From: an uncultured Collinsella sp.
GTDB taxonomy: Bacteria; Actinomycetota; Coriobacteriia; Coriobacteriales; Coriobacteriaceae
Length of the DNA: 14,522 nucleotides
Assembly: GCA_905199225.1 (NCBI GenBank)
Contig: CAJKFS010000050.1
Span: forward strand, 1-14,522
Direction: 5' to 3'
Part shown: piece by piece, positions 14,001 to 14,522 of the stretch
Layout of the letters: each line of letters starts with the position of its first letter
How positions within the stretch are numbered: position 1 is the stretch's first letter
Notes under the pieces: model-generated
Seen by the model: the letters and a program-made list of their open reading frames with translations, nothing else
The model's database searches: none
What the model was told of the DNA's origin: nothing
Position numbers and translations under genes: made by a program

Positions 14001-14499
14001 CGGCTGGTGCCTCTGGAAGGCGGATGTCTCGACCACGGAATCCACCACACTCGAGGCGGAAGAGCTCGATCTTGCATCCAATACCGTCGTAACAGGCATT
14101 CGAATTGAATACGGTGCGGTAGCCGCCGACTTTACGACTCGAAGCGATGCGGATTCTTGGACCCGCGATGATCTCAAAGATGAGCACGACGACCTTGACG
14201 ATGCCAAAGCAATCCTTGGCACAGACGCTCGGGGCGCAGTCGTACACATGCAGGCAACGTCGGCTTATACGCCCCAAACCGCACTCACCAACAGCGCGCG
14301 CGTCGATCTTTGCCGCAACGGTGGCGGCGATAAACTTGAGTCACATGACGAGGACAGCGTCATTCAACGCTGTACCCTACCGCAGGACCTACCGGCAACA
14401 GGATCAGTTCCCATCGCCGCTTGCATCACCGCGCTCCTGACCTCGGGTGCCGCAGCCCTATGGTTCGCTCGCCTTAGGTCGATCCCAAAGAAGCGCTAG
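11068..14499 (+). CDS. Sortase-anchored thioester adhesin with SpaA/CnaB-like repeats
   Basis: 1143 residues. A signal peptide (1-36, cleavage likely after AFA) is followed by a Cys-Gln thioester domain (about 40-190) with Cys70 in AYCMNQ and Gln128 in ATQLAVW. The TQxA motif is the family mark; in characterised proteins this internal thioester bonds covalently to host surfaces. About six SpaA/CnaB-like modules follow (about 211-305, 306-405, 410-528, 534-632, 641-745, 751-841), most with a starting Lys (IVKLDA, IVKRDA, IVKTDA, ISKVDA) and an E-box such as ETKAPAGY, ESKAPEGY or ETQAPAGF, as needed for Lys-Asn isopeptide bonds. A distinct module (846-1085) precedes LPATG (1108-1112), a membrane helix and the tail PKKR. 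So the protein is cell-wall linked by sortase and is likely a stalked adhesin or pilus tip. AAGGAG lies five bases before the ATG. It is the only plus-strand gene; no sortase is in the window. Confidence 0.93.
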   Translation: MSNAPTHSVHSAIATGPLLLLLFLLFGCLTPGAAFAVDGYDQLGFRTISDDCGPFLIGKYEAQDASIAYCMNQERPGPTKPGGPWLNFDQGWVWLDDEFAAIVCHGYPTATSFGGYHLSPDRARAATQLAVWMLNGTTHVDGTYSYTTAQGKTKSGHFITDNEVVAAARWLHDSAKSGSIKAAPHRARRYLGAVSGSSKRQDMLYVLPAVSVSFQKQSANAAITSGNNTYQFDGATFDVFESTSGARVGTVQMDSNGRAQATLLPNTAYYLVETKAPAGYVPRHDRIAFTTGNDGGKVAIDEQPGTINLRIVKLDAATNAGPQAGSSLAGAEFTCVSQSTPGWAQILTTDESGRATLVDVPLGTFTIYESKAPEGYLPSNDSWTYTVGADQLGDSGVVEIESRISDIPIAFDLEISKFKDYGNSDQSGLEQPAGGVVFEVVSNSSQQVVGTLTTNIYGFASTKDQPEAWFGTGKRPAGVHGAVPYDRAGYTIREVPETVPEGFKRAGEWTVGANQISNGAELQYIVDNHALSTHLQIVKRDAQTGASVPLAGFTFQLLDSNHEPVSQTCWYPAHDVMDTFTTDATGTVTLPESLVPGTYYVRETSAKEPYLVGEEIEVNIPADMNLTPVAVTSYYDHAATGNIRIVKTDAIDGSSLAGAVFEIRASGDIVRPDGSIAALDGETVATVTTDETGEARADNLPLGLGTAHYEVVETQAPAGFLLDRTTHIVDLTYADQKTPVVEARLNVSDDYTKVDISKVDASGEQEVEGAQLTLYGPDKTEIDSWTSSDKPHRVEHLAPGTYSLREMMSPRTYDLAEEITFEIKDTGEVQSVAMKDAPIEIKGQVDKRQELVQPIEKGLLANGDGKNRAATQTNTDGLFSYTIDARNDSATWVDEFTITDDLECAKDGTARFISIETPVAIGDLNGLCNVWYRTTPLDSTDVDEPANATLDDGHENPWLESDEVKESLGEDCRLVDYDGWCLWKADVSTTESTTLEAEELDLASNTVVTGIRIEYGAVAADFTTRSDADSWTRDDLKDEHDDLDDAKAILGTDARGAVVHMQATSAYTPQTALTNSARVDLCRNGGGDKLESHDEDSVIQRCTLPQDLPATGSVPIAACITALLTSGAAALWFARLRSIPKKR

Positions 14500-14503
14500 C
14501 GCG

Positions 14504-14522
14504 ATGAAAAAGCGGGCGAGCC
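14504..14522 (+). CDS. Possible start of the next gene (partial)
   Basis: Five bases after the adhesin stop, an ATG opens MKKRAS, running off the window. The basic start would suit a signal peptide, and co-directional surface-protein, sortase or signal-peptidase genes often follow such adhesins. The upstream ribosome-binding site is weak. Six codons cannot identify it. Confidence 0.35.

Overview
This window most likely comes from a Coriobacteriia genome, probably Collinsella or a close relative. The 16S rRNA 5' end on the minus strand carries the AGAGTTCGATCCTGGCTCAG variant of that class, coding DNA is G+C-rich, and the window ends in a large LPXTG-type Gram-positive surface protein. The genus is inferred from memory, not from a search.

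Left end (1-2065): the first ~69 bases of a 16S gene running out of the window on the minus strand, with a structured rRNA leader behind it. Next is a ~1.3 kb low-G+C island holding a TraX-family membrane protein gene and an apparently decayed reading frame. It is flanked by two 70-bp direct repeats of 84% identity, each made of a tRNA T-arm look-alike plus an intrinsic terminator. The right copy abuts an intact tRNA-Lys(UUU). A separate exact 19-bp copy of the tRNA-Lys 3' end lies just upstream of traX, as an integrase att scar would.

Middle (2056-10401): housekeeping genes, all on the minus strand. These are an M29 aminopeptidase; purC with a stop-to-start-coupled gene for a small two-helix membrane protein; an OmpR-type response regulator and its sensor kinase; a TSCPD-domain protein overlapping a Tat-type lipoprotein gene; and purB. 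Start codons were re-chosen from ribosome-binding sites for pepS, purC, the response regulator and purB.

Right end (10490-14522): tRNA-Gly(CCC) on the minus strand, with a terminator, an inverted copy of its own T-arm and a run of mini-hairpins. This repeats the architecture seen behind tRNA-Lys. Divergently, on the plus strand, is a 1143-residue sortase-anchored thioester adhesin: signal peptide, Cys-Gln thioester domain, about six SpaA/CnaB-like repeats, a cysteine-containing C-terminal module and LPATG. A further gene may begin in the last 19 bases.

How the parts relate: purC and purB serve de novo purine synthesis but are separate transcription units. The two-component pair and the lipoprotein/TSCPD pair look like ordinary small operons. 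The least explained DNA is the pair of tRNA 3'-flank cassettes and the att-like scars around traX; these are the best candidates for something undescribed.
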